From: Streptococcus mitis
Lineage (GTDB): Bacteria > Bacillota > Bacilli > Lactobacillales > Streptococcaceae
Assembly: GCF_000722685.1 (NCBI RefSeq)
Contig: NZ_JPFV01000008.1
Location: 124,001 to 188,000, forward strand
Reading direction: 5' to 3'
Length of the DNA: 64,000 bases
Numbering within the stretch: position 1 is the stretch's first letter; every line of letters begins with the position of its first letter. The position numbers were made by a program, and so were the translations under genes. The notes under the pieces were generated by a model that was not told where the DNA came from, did no database searches, and saw nothing but the letters and a program-made list of their open reading frames with translations. Positions 47,481-57,448 of the stretch are shown here, piece after piece.

Positions 47481-47507
47481 ATCCCTTGGCTTTTGCCAAG
47501 GGATTGT
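47481..47507. terminator. Terminator between esterase and acyltransferase
   Basis: ATCCCTTGGC TTTT GCCAAGGGAT, a perfect 10-bp stem with a TTTT loop between convergent genes. Confidence 0.8.
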
Positions 47508-47516
47508 TGTATTTAT

Positions 47517-48266
47517 TTAACCAAGTTTCTCTCTCTTTTTATCTGGATTCCATACGAAGCTCGCGATAAAGCTAAAGATGATGGTTAGGATAGCTAGGAT
47601 AATGGCAAGGATGAGAGCAGGGATGCGGATAAACCACCAGAGTGGGTTTGGTTTTTTATCATTGTGCCATTGTTTCGTTTCTTGGTCTAAACGTTGAAAT
47701 TCTGCTTGGATACGATTGGCGACTGTTTCAATGCCTTCATCATTCATTTTCTTGATATCTGAGATATCGATTGGATTTCCAAAGTTCATATCAACACGCT
47801 CACGGCTAACCAGGCCTTTCAAGGTCATAGGACCTGTATAGGTAACCGGCATGATACGGACCTTGGCCATTTTGGCAATCAAGGCTACGCCACCCTTGAC
47901 ATCGTTTGAGTGACGGCTCCCACTTGGAAACATGATGAGAGAGCGATCACTTTTTTTAAGAACATTGATAGGATATTTGATGGCAGAAGCACTAGGATTT
48001 TCACGGTCGATAGGAAAGGCACCACACATACGAATCCACCAACCAAAGATACGGTTGGTAAAGAGTTCTTTTTTGGCCATAAAGATGAACTGTTTTGGCT
48101 TGGTCGCAAAGGCCATGTAAACAGGATCCCACCAGGTACGGTGAGGGGCAACCAGGATATAGTTTTCATCTTGACTAGGGATTTTATCAGTATTGTGGTA
48201 GTGGGCATTGCCATTGATGGACCATAGGAGCAATACAACTAATCCACGTAAATAAGTATAAAACAT
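47517..48266 (-). CDS. 1-acyl-glycerol-3-phosphate acyltransferase family protein (PlsC-like)
   Basis: A 249-residue membrane acyltransferase. The catalytic motif is a variant, APHRTWWDP (His-x4-Asp type: HRTWWD), followed by FIMAKKELF, FPIDRENP and MFPSGSR (normally PEG), with a C-terminal transmembrane helix (about 208-235). It probably acylates lysophosphatidic acid or a related lipid. The start is the ATG at 48266, 6 bases after AAGGAGA; the longer frame to 48311 lacks a ribosome site. The PSGSR instead of PEGTR is worth noting. Confidence 0.85.
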   Translation of the reverse strand: MFYTYLRGLVVLLLWSINGNAHYHNTDKIPSQDENYILVAPHRTWWDPVYMAFATKPKQFIFMAKKELFTNRIFGWWIRMCGAFPIDRENPSASAIKYPINVLKKSDRSLIMFPSGSRHSNDVKGGVALIAKMAKVRIMPVTYTGPMTLKGLVSRERVDMNFGNPIDISDIKKMNDEGIETVANRIQAEFQRLDQETKQWHNDKKPNPLWWFIRIPALILAIILAILTIIFSFIASFVWNPDKKREKLG

Positions 48267-48398
48267 GCGATCTCCTTCGATTATTTTCTTGTTATTATTA
48301 TACCTTATCAAAGGAGGGCTGGCAAACTTTTCCCTTGACCAGGTTCATATTTGGGATGAGATTAGAATTCTTTTAGAAAAAATGATATGATAGAGTTT

Positions 48399-50735
48399 AT
48401 GGACAAAAATAAGATTATGGGATTAACCCAAAGAGAAGTCGAGGAAAGACAGGCTAAGGGCTTGGTCAATGATTTTACTGCTTCGGCCAGTACTAGCACT
48501 TGGCAAATCGTTAAACGAAATGTCTTTACCCTTTTTAACGCTTTGAACTTTGCCATTGCTTTGGCCCTTGCCTTTGTGCAGGCTTGGAGCAATCTGGTCT
48601 TCTTTGCTGTTATCTGCTTTAACGCTTTTTCTGGAATTGTGACCGAGCTGCGGGCTAAACACATGGTGGACAAGCTCAATCTCATGACCAAGGAAAAGGT
48701 CAAGACTATTCGTGATGGCCAAGAAGTGGCTCTGAATCCGGAAGAATTGGTGTTAGGAGATGTCATTCGTTTGTCTGCTGGAGAGCAGATTCCCAGTGAT
48801 GCCTTGGTTTTGGAAGGCTTTGCGGAAGTCAATGAAGCCATGTTGACGGGGGAAAGTGATTTGGTGCAAAAGGAAGTGGATGCCTTGCTTTTGTCAGGAA
48901 GTTTCTTAGCCAGTGGGGCAGTTTTAGCTCAAGTTCACCATGTCGGTGCAGACAACTATGCTGCCAAACTTATGCTTGAGGCCAAGACCGTTAAACCAAT
49001 AAACTCCCGTATCATGAAATCGCTGGACAAACTGGCCAGTTTTACTGGGAAGATTATCATTCCCTTTGGTCTGGCTCTCTTGCTAGAAGCCTTGCTTTTA
49101 AAAGGCCTGCCTCTCAAGTCATCCGTTGTAAATTCGTCGACAGCCCTATTGGGAATGTTGCCTAAGGGAATCGCCCTTTTGACCATCACTTCACTCTTAA
49201 CAGCGGTGATTAAGCTGGGCTTGAAAAAGGTCTTGGTGCAGGAGATGTATTCTGTTGAGACCTTGGCGCGCGTGGATATGCTCTGTCTGGACAAGACGGG
49301 CACCATCACCCAAGGAAAGATGCAGGTGGAGGCTGTTCTTCCACTGACGGCAACTTATGGTGAAGAGGCTATTGCCAGCGTCCTGACCAGCTATATAGCC
49401 CATAGTGAGGATAAAAATCCAACTGCCCAAGCCATTCGCCAGCGATTCCAAGGTCAAGTAGCCTATCCCATGCTTTCGAATCTTCCCTTCTCTAGCGACC
49501 GCAAGTGGGGAGCTATGGAGTTAGAAGGTTTGGGAACAGTTTTCTTAGGGGCGCCTGAGATGTTGCTGCCTTCTGAGGTCCCAGAAGCCAGAGAGGCCTT
49601 GGAGAGAGGTTCACGTGTCTTGGTCTTAGCTCTCAGTCAGGAGAAATTAGACCATCACAAACCACAAAAACCATCTGATATTCAGGCTCTAGCCTTGCTG
49701 GAAATCTTGGACCCGATACGAGAAGGAGCAGCTGAGACGCTGGACTATCTCCGTTCTCAGGAAGTGGGCCTCAAGATTATCTCTGGTGACAATCCAGTTA
49801 CGGTGTCCAGTATTGCCCAGAAGGCTGGTTTTGCGGACTACCACAGCTATGTAGATTGTTCGAAAATCGAGGATGAGGCATTGATTGCTATGGCTGAAGA
49901 GACAGCTATTTTCGGACGTGTTTCCCCTCATCAAAAGAAACTCATCATCCAAACGCTGAAAAAAGCGGGTCATACAACGGCTATGACAGGGGACGGGGTT
50001 AATGATATCTTGGCTCTTCGTGAGGCAGATTGTTCCATCGTAATGGCGGAGGGAGATCCTGCGACTCGTCAGATTGCCAATCTGGTTCTCTTGAACTCAG
50101 ACTTTAATGATGTTCCTGAGATTCTCTTTGAAGGTCGTCGTGTGGTCAATAACATTGCCCATATCGCCCCGATTTTCTTGATAAAGACCATCTATTCTTT
50201 CTTGCTCGCAGTTATCTGTATAGCCAGTGCTTTACTAGGTCGGTCTGAGTGGATTTTGATTTTCCCCTTCATTCCAATCCAGATTACCATGATTGACCAG
50301 TTCGTGGAAGGTTTCCCACCATTCGTTCTGACTTTTGAGCGAAATATCAAACCTGTTGAGCCAAACTTCCTCAGAAGATCCATGCTTCGTGCTCTACCAA
50401 GTGCCCTCATGGTCGTCTTCAGCGTTCTTTTTGTGAAAATATTTGGAAGTAGCCAAGGTTGGTCTGAGTTAGAAATCTCAACCCTACTCTATTATCTCTT
50501 GGGGTCAATTGGTTTCTTATCCGTATTTAGAGCCTGCATGCCATTTACCCTATGGCGTGTCCTCTTGATTGTTTGGTCAGTAGGAGGCTTCCTAGCCACA
50601 GCTCTCTTCCCAAGAATTCAAAAACTGCTTGAAATTTCAACCTTAACAGGACAAACATTACCTGTTTATGGTGTCATGATGTTGGTCTTTACCGTGATTT
50701 TCATCCTGACTAGTCGCTATCAAGCCAGAAAATAA
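48399..50735 (+). CDS. Cation-transporting P-type ATPase
   Basis: A 778-residue P-type ATPase: actuator motif MLTGES, phosphorylated Asp near residue 298 in CLDKTGTITQ, hinge MTGDGVNDILAL, and about ten transmembrane helices (two, two, then six). The overall form fits the P2/IIA-B branch rather than the heavy-metal P1B type, since no CPC motif or N-terminal metal domain is seen. The ion cannot be named with confidence. I start at 48399 (MDKNKIMG); an ATG at 48387 is in frame. Pneumococcus has a near-identical gene at this place, from memory. Confidence 0.9.
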   Translation: MDKNKIMGLTQREVEERQAKGLVNDFTASASTSTWQIVKRNVFTLFNALNFAIALALAFVQAWSNLVFFAVICFNAFSGIVTELRAKHMVDKLNLMTKEKVKTIRDGQEVALNPEELVLGDVIRLSAGEQIPSDALVLEGFAEVNEAMLTGESDLVQKEVDALLLSGSFLASGAVLAQVHHVGADNYAAKLMLEAKTVKPINSRIMKSLDKLASFTGKIIIPFGLALLLEALLLKGLPLKSSVVNSSTALLGMLPKGIALLTITSLLTAVIKLGLKKVLVQEMYSVETLARVDMLCLDKTGTITQGKMQVEAVLPLTATYGEEAIASVLTSYIAHSEDKNPTAQAIRQRFQGQVAYPMLSNLPFSSDRKWGAMELEGLGTVFLGAPEMLLPSEVPEAREALERGSRVLVLALSQEKLDHHKPQKPSDIQALALLEILDPIREGAAETLDYLRSQEVGLKIISGDNPVTVSSIAQKAGFADYHSYVDCSKIEDEALIAMAEETAIFGRVSPHQKKLIIQTLKKAGHTTAMTGDGVNDILALREADCSIVMAEGDPATRQIANLVLLNSDFNDVPEILFEGRRVVNNIAHIAPIFLIKTIYSFLLAVICIASALLGRSEWILIFPFIPIQITMIDQFVEGFPPFVLTFERNIKPVEPNFLRRSMLRALPSALMVVFSVLFVKIFGSSQGWSELEISTLLYYLLGSIGFLSVFRACMPFTLWRVLLIVWSVGGFLATALFPRIQKLLEISTLTGQTLPVYGVMMLVFTVIFILTSRYQARK

Positions 50736-50736
50736 A

Positions 50737-50770
50737 GAAAGGCTGCAATCTGTGGATTGTGGTCTTTTTA
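50737..50770 (+). terminator. Terminator after the P-type ATPase
   Basis: AAAGGCTGCAATC pairs with GATTGTGGTCTTT, followed by TTTAGG. Confidence 0.7.
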
Positions 50771-50835
50771 GGTGCAAGATAGCTAGCTGAAATGTGGTAT
50801 AATAAGAGGGAATAGAGTTTGGAAAGTGAGAGAAG

Positions 50836-51513
50836 ATGATTTCAAAGAGATTAGAATTAGTGGCTTCCTTTGTGCCACAGGAAGCCATTTTACTAGATGT
50901 GGGGAGTGACCATGCTTATCTGCCTATCGAGTTGGTGGAGAGAGGACAAATCGAAAGTGCCATTGCAGGTGAGGTGGTGGAAGGCCCCTATCAGTCTGCG
51001 GTCAAAAATGTTGAGGCTCACGGCCTAAAGGAGAAAATCCAGGTTCGTTTAGCCAATGGCTTGGCAGCCTTTGAAGAGGCAGACCAAGTGTCTGTCATTA
51101 CCATTGCTGGTATGGGTGGTCGTTTGATTGCTAGAATTTTAGAAGAAGGCTTGGACAAGTTAGCTAATGTAGAGCGTTTGATTCTCCAGCCCAATAATCG
51201 TGAGGACGATTTGCGTATCTGGTTGCAAGATAACGATTTTCAGATTGTGGCAGAAAGCATTCTAGAAGAAGCTGGCAAGTTTTACGAGATTTTGGTGGTG
51301 GAAGTAGGACAAATGAAGCTATCAGCCAGTGATGTTCGCTTTGGACCTTTCTTGTCCAAAGAGGTCAGTCCAGTCTTTGTCCAAAAATGGCAAAAAGAAG
51401 CTGAGAAGCTAGAGTTTGCCCTCGGACAAATCCCAGAAAAAAATCTGGAAGAACGTCAAGTTCTAGTAGATAAGATTCAAGCCATCAAGGAGGTGCTCCA
51501 TGCTAGCAAGTGA
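50836..51513 (+). CDS. trmK: tRNA (adenine22-N1)-methyltransferase TrmK
   Basis: Methylates A22 of tRNA using SAM. The 225-residue protein has an N-terminal Rossmann domain with motif [13 protein letters not shown] (about 19-31), [27 protein letters not shown] (about 90-103) and QPNNRED, then a C-terminal coiled coil. It overlaps the Nif3-like gene by 14 bases. Confidence 0.93.
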   Translation: MISKRLELVASFVPQEAILLDVGSDHAYLPIELVERGQIESAIAGEVVEGPYQSAVKNVEAHGLKEKIQVRLANGLAAFEEADQVSVITIAGMGGRLIARILEEGLDKLANVERLILQPNNREDDLRIWLQDNDFQIVAESILEEAGKFYEILVVEVGQMKLSASDVRFGPFLSKEVSPVFVQKWQKEAEKLEFALGQIPEKNLEERQVLVDKIQAIKEVLHASK

Positions 51514-52297
51514 AGTAATTAACGCATATGAAGCCTTTTGCCCTCAGGAATTTTCTATGGAAGGAGACAGTCGCGGATTGCAAATTGGCACTTTGGACAA
51601 GGATATCCAAAGAGTTATGGTGACTCTCGATATTCGTGAAGAAACGGTGGCTGAAGCCATTGAAAAGGGTGTGGACTTGATTATCGTCAAGCACGCGCCG
51701 ATTTTCCGTCCCATCAAGGATTTGGTAGCTAGCCGTCCACAAAATCAGATTTACATTGACCTTATCAAGCATGACATTGCAGTTTATGTCAGTCATACCA
51801 ATATTGACATCGTTGAAAATGGCCTCAATGATTGGTTCTGTCAGATGCTAGGTATCGAGGAGACGACTTATCTGCAGGAGACAGGTCCAGAACGTGGAAT
51901 TGGTCGTATTGGGAATGTTCAGCCTCAGACATTTGGGGAATTGGCCCAACATGTCAAGCAAGTCTTTGGTTTAGATAGCCTTCGATTGGTGCATTATCAA
52001 GAGACTGATTTGCAGAAGTCTATTTCAAGAGTGGCCATCTGTGGTGGTAGCGGGCAGTCTTTCTATAAGGATGCTTTAGCTAAAGGAGCGGATGTCTATA
52101 TCACTGGTGATATTTACTATCACACTGCCCAGGATATGTTGTCTGATGGCTTGCTAGCATTGGACCCAGGTCACTATATTGAAGTGCTTTTTATTGAAAA
52201 AATTGCAGAGCTTCTTAATCAATGGAAAGGAGAAAATGGCTGGACAATTGATATTGTACCTAGTCAAGCATCGACCAATCCTTTCCACCATATCTAG
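51500..52297 (+). CDS. Nif3-like dinuclear metal centre protein (YqfO family)
   Basis: A 265-residue Nif3/DUF34 protein. Candidate metal ligands are in VKHAPIF (about 58-64), SHTNID (about 96-101) and the C-terminal [13 protein letters not shown] (normally HYxxE). The biochemical role of the family is not firmly known. It is co-transcribed with trmK and followed closely by the FAD oxidase gene. Confidence 0.88.
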   Translation: MLASEVINAYEAFCPQEFSMEGDSRGLQIGTLDKDIQRVMVTLDIREETVAEAIEKGVDLIIVKHAPIFRPIKDLVASRPQNQIYIDLIKHDIAVYVSHTNIDIVENGLNDWFCQMLGIEETTYLQETGPERGIGRIGNVQPQTFGELAQHVKQVFGLDSLRLVHYQETDLQKSISRVAICGGSGQSFYKDALAKGADVYITGDIYYHTAQDMLSDGLLALDPGHYIEVLFIEKIAELLNQWKGENGWTIDIVPSQASTNPFHHI

Positions 52298-52313
52298 TTA
52301 GAAAGTGAAAATA

Positions 52314-53417
52314 ATGAAAAAAGTTGCCATTATCGGAGCAGGAATTGTGGGAGCAACAGCAGCCTACTACCTCTCTAAAGAAAGTGACCTAGAGGTGACC
52401 GTCTTTGACCATGGACAAGGTCAGGCTACCAAGGCCGCAGCAGGAATTATCAGCCCTTGGTTTTCCAAACGCCGCAATAAGGCCTGGTACAAGATGGCAC
52501 GTTTGGGGGCTGACTTTTATGTGGATTTATTAGCTGATTTAGAGAAGTCAGGACAAGAAATCGACTTTTACCAGCGTTCGGGAGTTTTTCTCCTGAAAAA
52601 GGATGAATCCAAGCTAGAAGAACTCTATCAACTAGCCCTCCAGCGTAGAGAAGAGTCTCCCTTGATAGGGCAATTAGCCATTCTGGACCCAGCATCAGCT
52701 AATGAATTATTCCCTGGTTTGAAAGGATTTGACCACCTGCTCTACGCTTCTGGTGGAGCGAGAGTAGATGGCCAACTCTTAGTGACTCGTTTGCTAGAAG
52801 CCAGTCAAGTCAAGCTGGTCAAAGAAAAAGTGACTCTGACACCTTTAGCATCAGGTTACCAGATTGGCGAAGAGGTGTTTGATCAGGTTATTTTGGCGAC
52901 TGGAGCTTGGTTAGGTGACTTGTTAGAACCCTTGGGTTATGCTGTGGATGTCCGTCCTCAAAAAGGACAACTCCGAGATTATCAGCTTGGCCAAGACATG
53001 GAAGCTTACCCTGTTGTTATGCCAGAAGGGGAGTGGGATTTGATTCCTTTTGCAGGTGGGAAATTGTCCTTAGGTGCTACTCATGAAAATGACATGGGGT
53101 TTGATTTGACCGTAGATGAAACCTTGCTCCAACAAATGGAGGAGGCAGCCTTACCCCATTATCCAGTTTTATCTAAAGCGACTTCAAGAACTGAGCGTGT
53201 GGGAATCCGTGCTTATACCAGTGATTTCTCTCCTTTTTTTGGGCAGGTGCCAGAATTGGCAGGTGTCTATGCTGCTAGTGGACTAGGTTCATCAGGTCTC
53301 ACAACTGGTCCTATCATTGGCTATCATCTAGCTCAACTGATCCAAGACAAGGAGTTGACCTTGGACCCTCTAAACTACCCAATTGAAAACTATGTCAAAC
53401 GAGTAAAAAGCGAATAA
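52314..53417 (+). CDS. FAD-dependent oxidoreductase (DAO/DadA family)
   Basis: A 367-residue flavoprotein with the N-terminal dinucleotide fold KKVAIIGAGIVGATAAYYLS, a substrate region, and C-terminal RVGIRAYTSDFSPFFG and AASGLGSSGLTTGP contacting FAD. The family includes D-amino acid dehydrogenases and glycine oxidases; the substrate is unknown. The ATG at 52314 is preferred over the GTG at 52305. Confidence 0.9.
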   Translation: MKKVAIIGAGIVGATAAYYLSKESDLEVTVFDHGQGQATKAAAGIISPWFSKRRNKAWYKMARLGADFYVDLLADLEKSGQEIDFYQRSGVFLLKKDESKLEELYQLALQRREESPLIGQLAILDPASANELFPGLKGFDHLLYASGGARVDGQLLVTRLLEASQVKLVKEKVTLTPLASGYQIGEEVFDQVILATGAWLGDLLEPLGYAVDVRPQKGQLRDYQLGQDMEAYPVVMPEGEWDLIPFAGGKLSLGATHENDMGFDLTVDETLLQQMEEAALPHYPVLSKATSRTERVGIRAYTSDFSPFFGQVPELAGVYAASGLGSSGLTTGPIIGYHLAQLIQDKELTLDPLNYPIENYVKRVKSE

Positions 53418-53518
53418 GAATTTTACTGAAATTTTATCTACCCTCTAGGATGGCAAATGACATTCCCTATCAAAAATGGTAAAATAAGAAAAAATAATCC
53501 GAGAATTGAGGAAAGAAT

Positions 53519-54538
53519 ATGCAAGAAAAGATTTTGGTAACGGGTGGAGCAGGTTTTATCGGAACCCACACAGTTATTGAGTTAATCCAAGCAGGTCATC
53601 AGGTTGTTGTGGTGGATAACCTTGTCAACAGCAATCGAAAAAGTTTAGAAGTTGTTGAGAAAATCACAGGAGTTGAAGTGCCTTTCTATGAGGCTGATAT
53701 CCGTGATACAGATACCCTCAGAGATATTTTCAAGCAAGAAGAACCAACAGGTGTCATTCACTTTGCTGGTTTGAAGGCTGTCGGTGAATCTACTCGTATT
53801 CCTCTTGCTTATTATGACAATAATATCGCTGGAACTGTCAGTCTTCTAAAAGCCATGGAAGAAAACAACTGTAAAAACATCATTTTCAGTTCTTCTGCGA
53901 CAGTTTACGGAGATCCTCATACAGTGCCAATCTTGGAAGATTTCCCACTGTCAGTGACCAATCCATATGGCCGTACTAAACTCATGCTAGAGGAAATTTT
54001 GACGGATATTTACAAGGCAGACTCAGAATGGAATGTGGTCTTGCTTCGTTACTTCAACCCAATCGGAGCACATGAGAGTGGTGATTTGGGAGAAAATCCA
54101 AACGGTATTCCAAACAACCTCTTGCCATATGTGACTCAAGTAGCCGTTGGAAAACTAGAGCAAGTGCAAGTGTTTGGAGATGATTACGATACTGAAGACG
54201 GAACTGGTGTTCGTGACTATATCCACGTTGTCGATTTGGCTAAAGGTCACGTTGCAGCTCTGAAAAAAATCCACAAAGGCTCAGGTCTAAACATTTATAA
54301 CCTTGGAACAGGTAAAGGCTACTCAGTTCTTGAAATTATCCAAAACATGGAAAAAGCGGTTGGACGTCCAATTCCTTACCGCATTGTAGACCGTCGCCCA
54401 GGTGATATTGCAGCCTGCTATTCAGATCCTGCAAAAGCCAAAGCAGAACTCGGCTGGGAAGCAGAACTCGGCATCACCCAAATGTGTGAAGACGCGTGGC
54501 GTTGGCAAAGCAAGCATCCAAACGGATTTGAAGACTAA
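53519..54538 (+). CDS. galE: UDP-glucose 4-epimerase
   Basis: Interconverts UDP-glucose and UDP-galactose for glycan synthesis. The 339-residue SDR protein has GGAGFIGTH near the start for NAD, SSSATVYG with the catalytic Ser/Thr, and YGRTK (Tyr near 151, Lys +4). GAGGAAAGAAT precedes the start. The glycosyltransferase gene begins 1 base after its stop, suggesting a joint role in making a galactosylated surface or lipid-linked product. Confidence 0.95.
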   Translation: MQEKILVTGGAGFIGTHTVIELIQAGHQVVVVDNLVNSNRKSLEVVEKITGVEVPFYEADIRDTDTLRDIFKQEEPTGVIHFAGLKAVGESTRIPLAYYDNNIAGTVSLLKAMEENNCKNIIFSSSATVYGDPHTVPILEDFPLSVTNPYGRTKLMLEEILTDIYKADSEWNVVLLRYFNPIGAHESGDLGENPNGIPNNLLPYVTQVAVGKLEQVQVFGDDYDTEDGTGVRDYIHVVDLAKGHVAALKKIHKGSGLNIYNLGTGKGYSVLEIIQNMEKAVGRPIPYRIVDRRPGDIAACYSDPAKAKAELGWEAELGITQMCEDAWRWQSKHPNGFED

Positions 54539-54539
54539 G

Positions 54540-55490
54540 ATGGTGATGTCAATCATTGTCCCCTGTTTAAACGAAGAGGAAGTACTTCCTCTTTTTTATC
54601 AGGCTTTGGAAGCTTTACTTCCAGACTTGGGATCGGAAATCGAGTATGTCTTTGTCGATGATGGATCAAGTGATGGGACTTTGGAACTCTTAAAGACCTA
54701 TCGGGAGCAAAATCCGGCAGTTCATTATATTTCTTTCTCGCGAAATTTTGGCAAAGAAGCAGCCCTCTATGCAGGCTTACAATATGCGACAGGAGACCTG
54801 GTGGTGGTGATGGATGCAGACCTCCAAGATCCTCCTAGTATGCTGCTTGAGATGAAAGCTTTACTAGACCAAAATGCAGACTTGGACTGTGTTGGAACAC
54901 GGAGAACCAGCCGAGAAGGGGAACCCTTCTTTCGCAGTTTCTGTGCTAATATATTTTACCGCCTTATGCAAAAAATTAGCCCAGTAGCCTTGCCCTCAGG
55001 TGTTCGTGATTTTCGCATGATGAGAAGGCCTGTAGTCGATGCTATTTTAAGCTTGACTGAGTCCAATCGTTTTTCTAAGGGGCTTTTTGCCTGGATCGGC
55101 TTTAAAACCCACTATCTGGACTATCCAAATGTCGAAAGGCAGGCTGGCAAGACCAGTTGGAGTTTTAGGCAACTCTTTTTCTACTCTATTGAAGGGATTG
55201 TTAACTTTTCAGATTTTCCCTTGATTATAGCCTTTGTAGCTGGTCTCCTATCTTGTTTTATTTCTCTGCTTATGACCTTTTTTGTCGTGGTTCGAACCCT
55301 CATTTTGGGCAATCCGACATCAGGTTGGACCTCTCTGATGGCTGTTATTCTCTTTCTTGGAGGCATTCAACTCTTGACCATTGGGATTCTCGGCAAGTAT
55401 ATCAGTAAGATTTATCTAGAGACTAAAAAAAGACCACTTTATCTTATTAGAGAAAAAAGTGATCTTCCTATTTTGACCGAAAAAAAATAG
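54540..55490 (+). CDS. Family 2 glycosyltransferase (GtrB/DPM1-like, membrane)
   Basis: A 316-residue GT2 protein: catalytic domain with SIIVPCLNEEEVL, VFVDDGSSDGT, SFSRNFGKEAALYAG and VVMDADLQDPP (about 5-100), and two C-terminal transmembrane helices (about 235-255 and 265-290). It fits polyprenyl-phosphate glucosyl/galactosyl transferases that feed flippase systems. The ATG at 54540 directly follows galE; the frame is open upstream into galE but no ribosome site supports that. Confidence 0.9.
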   Translation: MVMSIIVPCLNEEEVLPLFYQALEALLPDLGSEIEYVFVDDGSSDGTLELLKTYREQNPAVHYISFSRNFGKEAALYAGLQYATGDLVVVMDADLQDPPSMLLEMKALLDQNADLDCVGTRRTSREGEPFFRSFCANIFYRLMQKISPVALPSGVRDFRMMRRPVVDAILSLTESNRFSKGLFAWIGFKTHYLDYPNVERQAGKTSWSFRQLFFYSIEGIVNFSDFPLIIAFVAGLLSCFISLLMTFFVVVRTLILGNPTSGWTSLMAVILFLGGIQLLTIGILGKYISKIYLETKKRPLYLIREKSDLPILTEKK

Positions 55491-55556
55491 AGAGAAAAGA
55501 CTATAATTTTACATGGAAATATGCTAAACTAGAAGGAGTGGATTACCGCCATTGAT

Positions 55557-55763
55557 TTAGGATTCCTGGTTTCCAATCAGGGCGCGAGTTGGGCAATTTT
55601 TAACAGCCTCTACGACGTCCTGGCTAGGAGAAATTTCTTTTTCCAGTTGATCAGGATCATCGTAAAAACGCACGATTCCATTATCGTGGTAATCAAATAA
55701 ATCAGAATAAGTTTGGCACAGCCCACAGGCGATGCATCGTTCGGGTATAAGTGTGATTTTCAT
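55557..55763 (-). CDS. Single-cluster 4Fe-4S ferredoxin
   Basis: A 68-residue ferredoxin with CIACGLC (about 10-16) and the distal Cys in VKNCPTRAL; only one [4Fe-4S] cluster is expected. I start at the ATG at 55763 (MKITLIPERC); an in-frame ATG is two codons upstream and the frame runs to 55853 without support. It is divergent from the LysM-like protein gene. The electron partner is unknown. Confidence 0.88.
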   Translation of the reverse strand: MKITLIPERCIACGLCQTYSDLFDYHDNGIVRFYDDPDQLEKEISPSQDVVEAVKNCPTRALIGNQES

Positions 55764-55814
55764 GTTCATATTTATATTGTAATAAGAAAGTAGAAAAAAA
55801 ACAAGGAGTAAGGT

Positions 55815-56297
55815 ATGGCAAAAGAACCGTGGCAAGAAGATATTTATGATCAAGAAGAAACAAGAACAGAACGAAGTAAGAGAAAACAGGGTGGTGGAGT
55901 TATAGCGAATCGTATCTTGACTATTTTAGCTAGTATTTTCTTTGTAATTGTGGTGGTGATGATTATTGTTCTGATCTATCTGTCATCGGGTGGGAGTAAT
56001 CGTACAGCAGCTTTGAAGGATTTTCACGATTCTGATGCAAATGTAGAGCAAGTATCTTCTTCTAGTGTAACTCAAAATGAATCATCTAGTTCAGAAGAAA
56101 AGCCAGAAGAGAAGTCTAGTAGCTCAGAACATCCAACTGATCCAGAAGGGACAACAAAAGTGTTAGCAGGAGAAGGGGAAGCAGCCATTGCAGCTCGTGC
56201 AGGTATCTCGATTGCTCAGTTGGAAGCCTTAAATCCTAGTCATATGGCTACAGGCTCTTGGTTTGCTAATCCAGGTGATGTTATAAAAATAAAATAG
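55815..56297 (+). CDS. SAG1386/EF1546-family surface-associated membrane protein
   Basis: A 160-residue single-span protein: basic N-terminal cytosolic part, a transmembrane helix (about 35-58), an S/E-rich extracellular linker (about 72-115) and a C-terminal LysM-like module ([20 protein letters not shown].., ending NPGDVIKIK). The family is known only by name from streptococci and enterococci and typically precedes cmk, as here (8-base gap). Wall contact is inferred from the LysM-like end. Confidence 0.88.
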   Translation: MAKEPWQEDIYDQEETRTERSKRKQGGGVIANRILTILASIFFVIVVVMIIVLIYLSSGGSNRTAALKDFHDSDANVEQVSSSSVTQNESSSSEEKPEEKSSSSEHPTDPEGTTKVLAGEGEAAIAARAGISIAQLEALNPSHMATGSWFANPGDVIKIK

Positions 56298-56305
56298 GAG
56301 CCGAT

Positions 56306-56977
56306 ATGAAAACAATTCAAATTGCTATTGACGGTCCTGCTTCAAGTGGTAAGAGTACGGTCGCAAAGATTATTGCCAAGGATTTTGGATACACCTATCT
56401 AGATACAGGTGCTATGTATCGTGCAGCGACCTACATGGCTCTCAGGAACCAGTTAGGAGTTGAACAAGTTGAAGAACTCTTAGACTTATTGGACCAGCAT
56501 CCAATCAGCTTTGGGCGTTCAGAAGCTGGAGAACAGCTTGTCTTTGTAGGAGATGTGGATATTACCCATCCTATCCGTGAAAATGAAGTGACCAATCATG
56601 TTTCAGTTATTGCGGCAATTCCTGAAATTCGTGAGAAACTAGTTTCTCTCCAACAAGAAATTGCCCAACAAGGCGGTATTGTCATGGACGGTCGCGATAT
56701 TGGGACTGTTGTATTGCCACAAGCAGAATTGAAAATTTTCCTAGTAGCTTCGGTAGATGAAAGAGCAGAACGCCGTTACAAGGAAAATATTGCCAAGGGA
56801 ATTGAGACAGACCTTGAAACCTTAAAAGAGGAAATTGCTGCGCGTGACTACAAGGATAGTCATCGTGAGACTTCGCCTCTCAAACAAGCAGAGGGTGCTG
56901 TCTACCTTGATACAACCGGCTTGAACATTCAAGAAGTAGTTGAAAAAATCAAAGCAGAAGCTGAAAAAAGAATGTAA
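56306..56977 (+). CDS. cmk: Cytidylate (CMP) kinase
   Basis: Phosphorylates CMP and dCMP. The 223-residue protein has the P-loop [12 protein letters not shown] (about 10-21), [22 protein letters not shown], and the lid [28 protein letters not shown] precedes the start. It sits in the usual pairing with the SAG1386-type gene and is followed by a terminator. Confidence 0.97.
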   Translation: MKTIQIAIDGPASSGKSTVAKIIAKDFGYTYLDTGAMYRAATYMALRNQLGVEQVEELLDLLDQHPISFGRSEAGEQLVFVGDVDITHPIRENEVTNHVSVIAAIPEIREKLVSLQQEIAQQGGIVMDGRDIGTVVLPQAELKIFLVASVDERAERRYKENIAKGIETDLETLKEEIAARDYKDSHRETSPLKQAEGAVYLDTTGLNIQEVVEKIKAEAEKRM

Positions 56978-56985
56978 ATATAGAA

Positions 56986-57016
56986 AAGCCGATAGATTGA
57001 TATCGGTTTTTTTCTA
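56986..57016 (+). terminator. Terminator after cmk
   Basis: AGCCGATA / TATCGGTT with a 6-base loop, followed by TTTTTT. Confidence 0.85.
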
Positions 57017-57107
57017 AATTTGTCAAAATGCTGATTTTAAGGTATAATAGTTGCTGTTCGAGAAATTTTGATTTTCAAAGAATAGTGAATGATGATAAGG
57101 AGAAACC

Positions 57108-57446
57108 ATGAACAACCTACCAAATTGCCCAAAATGTAACTCAGAGTATGTCTACGAAGACGGTGCCCTACTGGTTTGCCCAGAGTGTGCTCATGAGTGG
57201 AATCCTGCTGAAGTTGCAGATGTAGAAGAGGGCCTTGTTGCTATCGATGCCAACGGGAATAAATTGGCTGACGGTGATACTGTAACCCTCATCAAGGATT
57301 TGAAAGTAAAAGGTGCGCCAAAAGATTTGAAACAAGGGACGCGCGTGAAAAATATCCGCATCGTAGAAGGCGACCATAATATCGACTGTAAGATTGATGG
57401 CTTTGGTGCCATGAAACTCAAATCAGAGTTTGTGAAGAAAATTTAA
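57108..57446 (+). CDS. Zinc-ribbon protein YjdM (PhnA-like)
   Basis: A 112-residue protein with an N-terminal zinc ribbon [10 protein letters not shown]...CPECAHEW (four Cys, about 7-29) and a C-terminal SH3-like domain ([29 protein letters not shown]). The family was named PhnA from E. coli, but a phosphonate role is not established. Ribosome site AAGGAGAAACC. Two bases separate it from the next gene. Confidence 0.92.
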   Translation: MNNLPNCPKCNSEYVYEDGALLVCPECAHEWNPAEVADVEEGLVAIDANGNKLADGDTVTLIKDLKVKGAPKDLKQGTRVKNIRIVEGDHNIDCKIDGFGAMKLKSEFVKKI

Positions 57447-57448
57447 GC

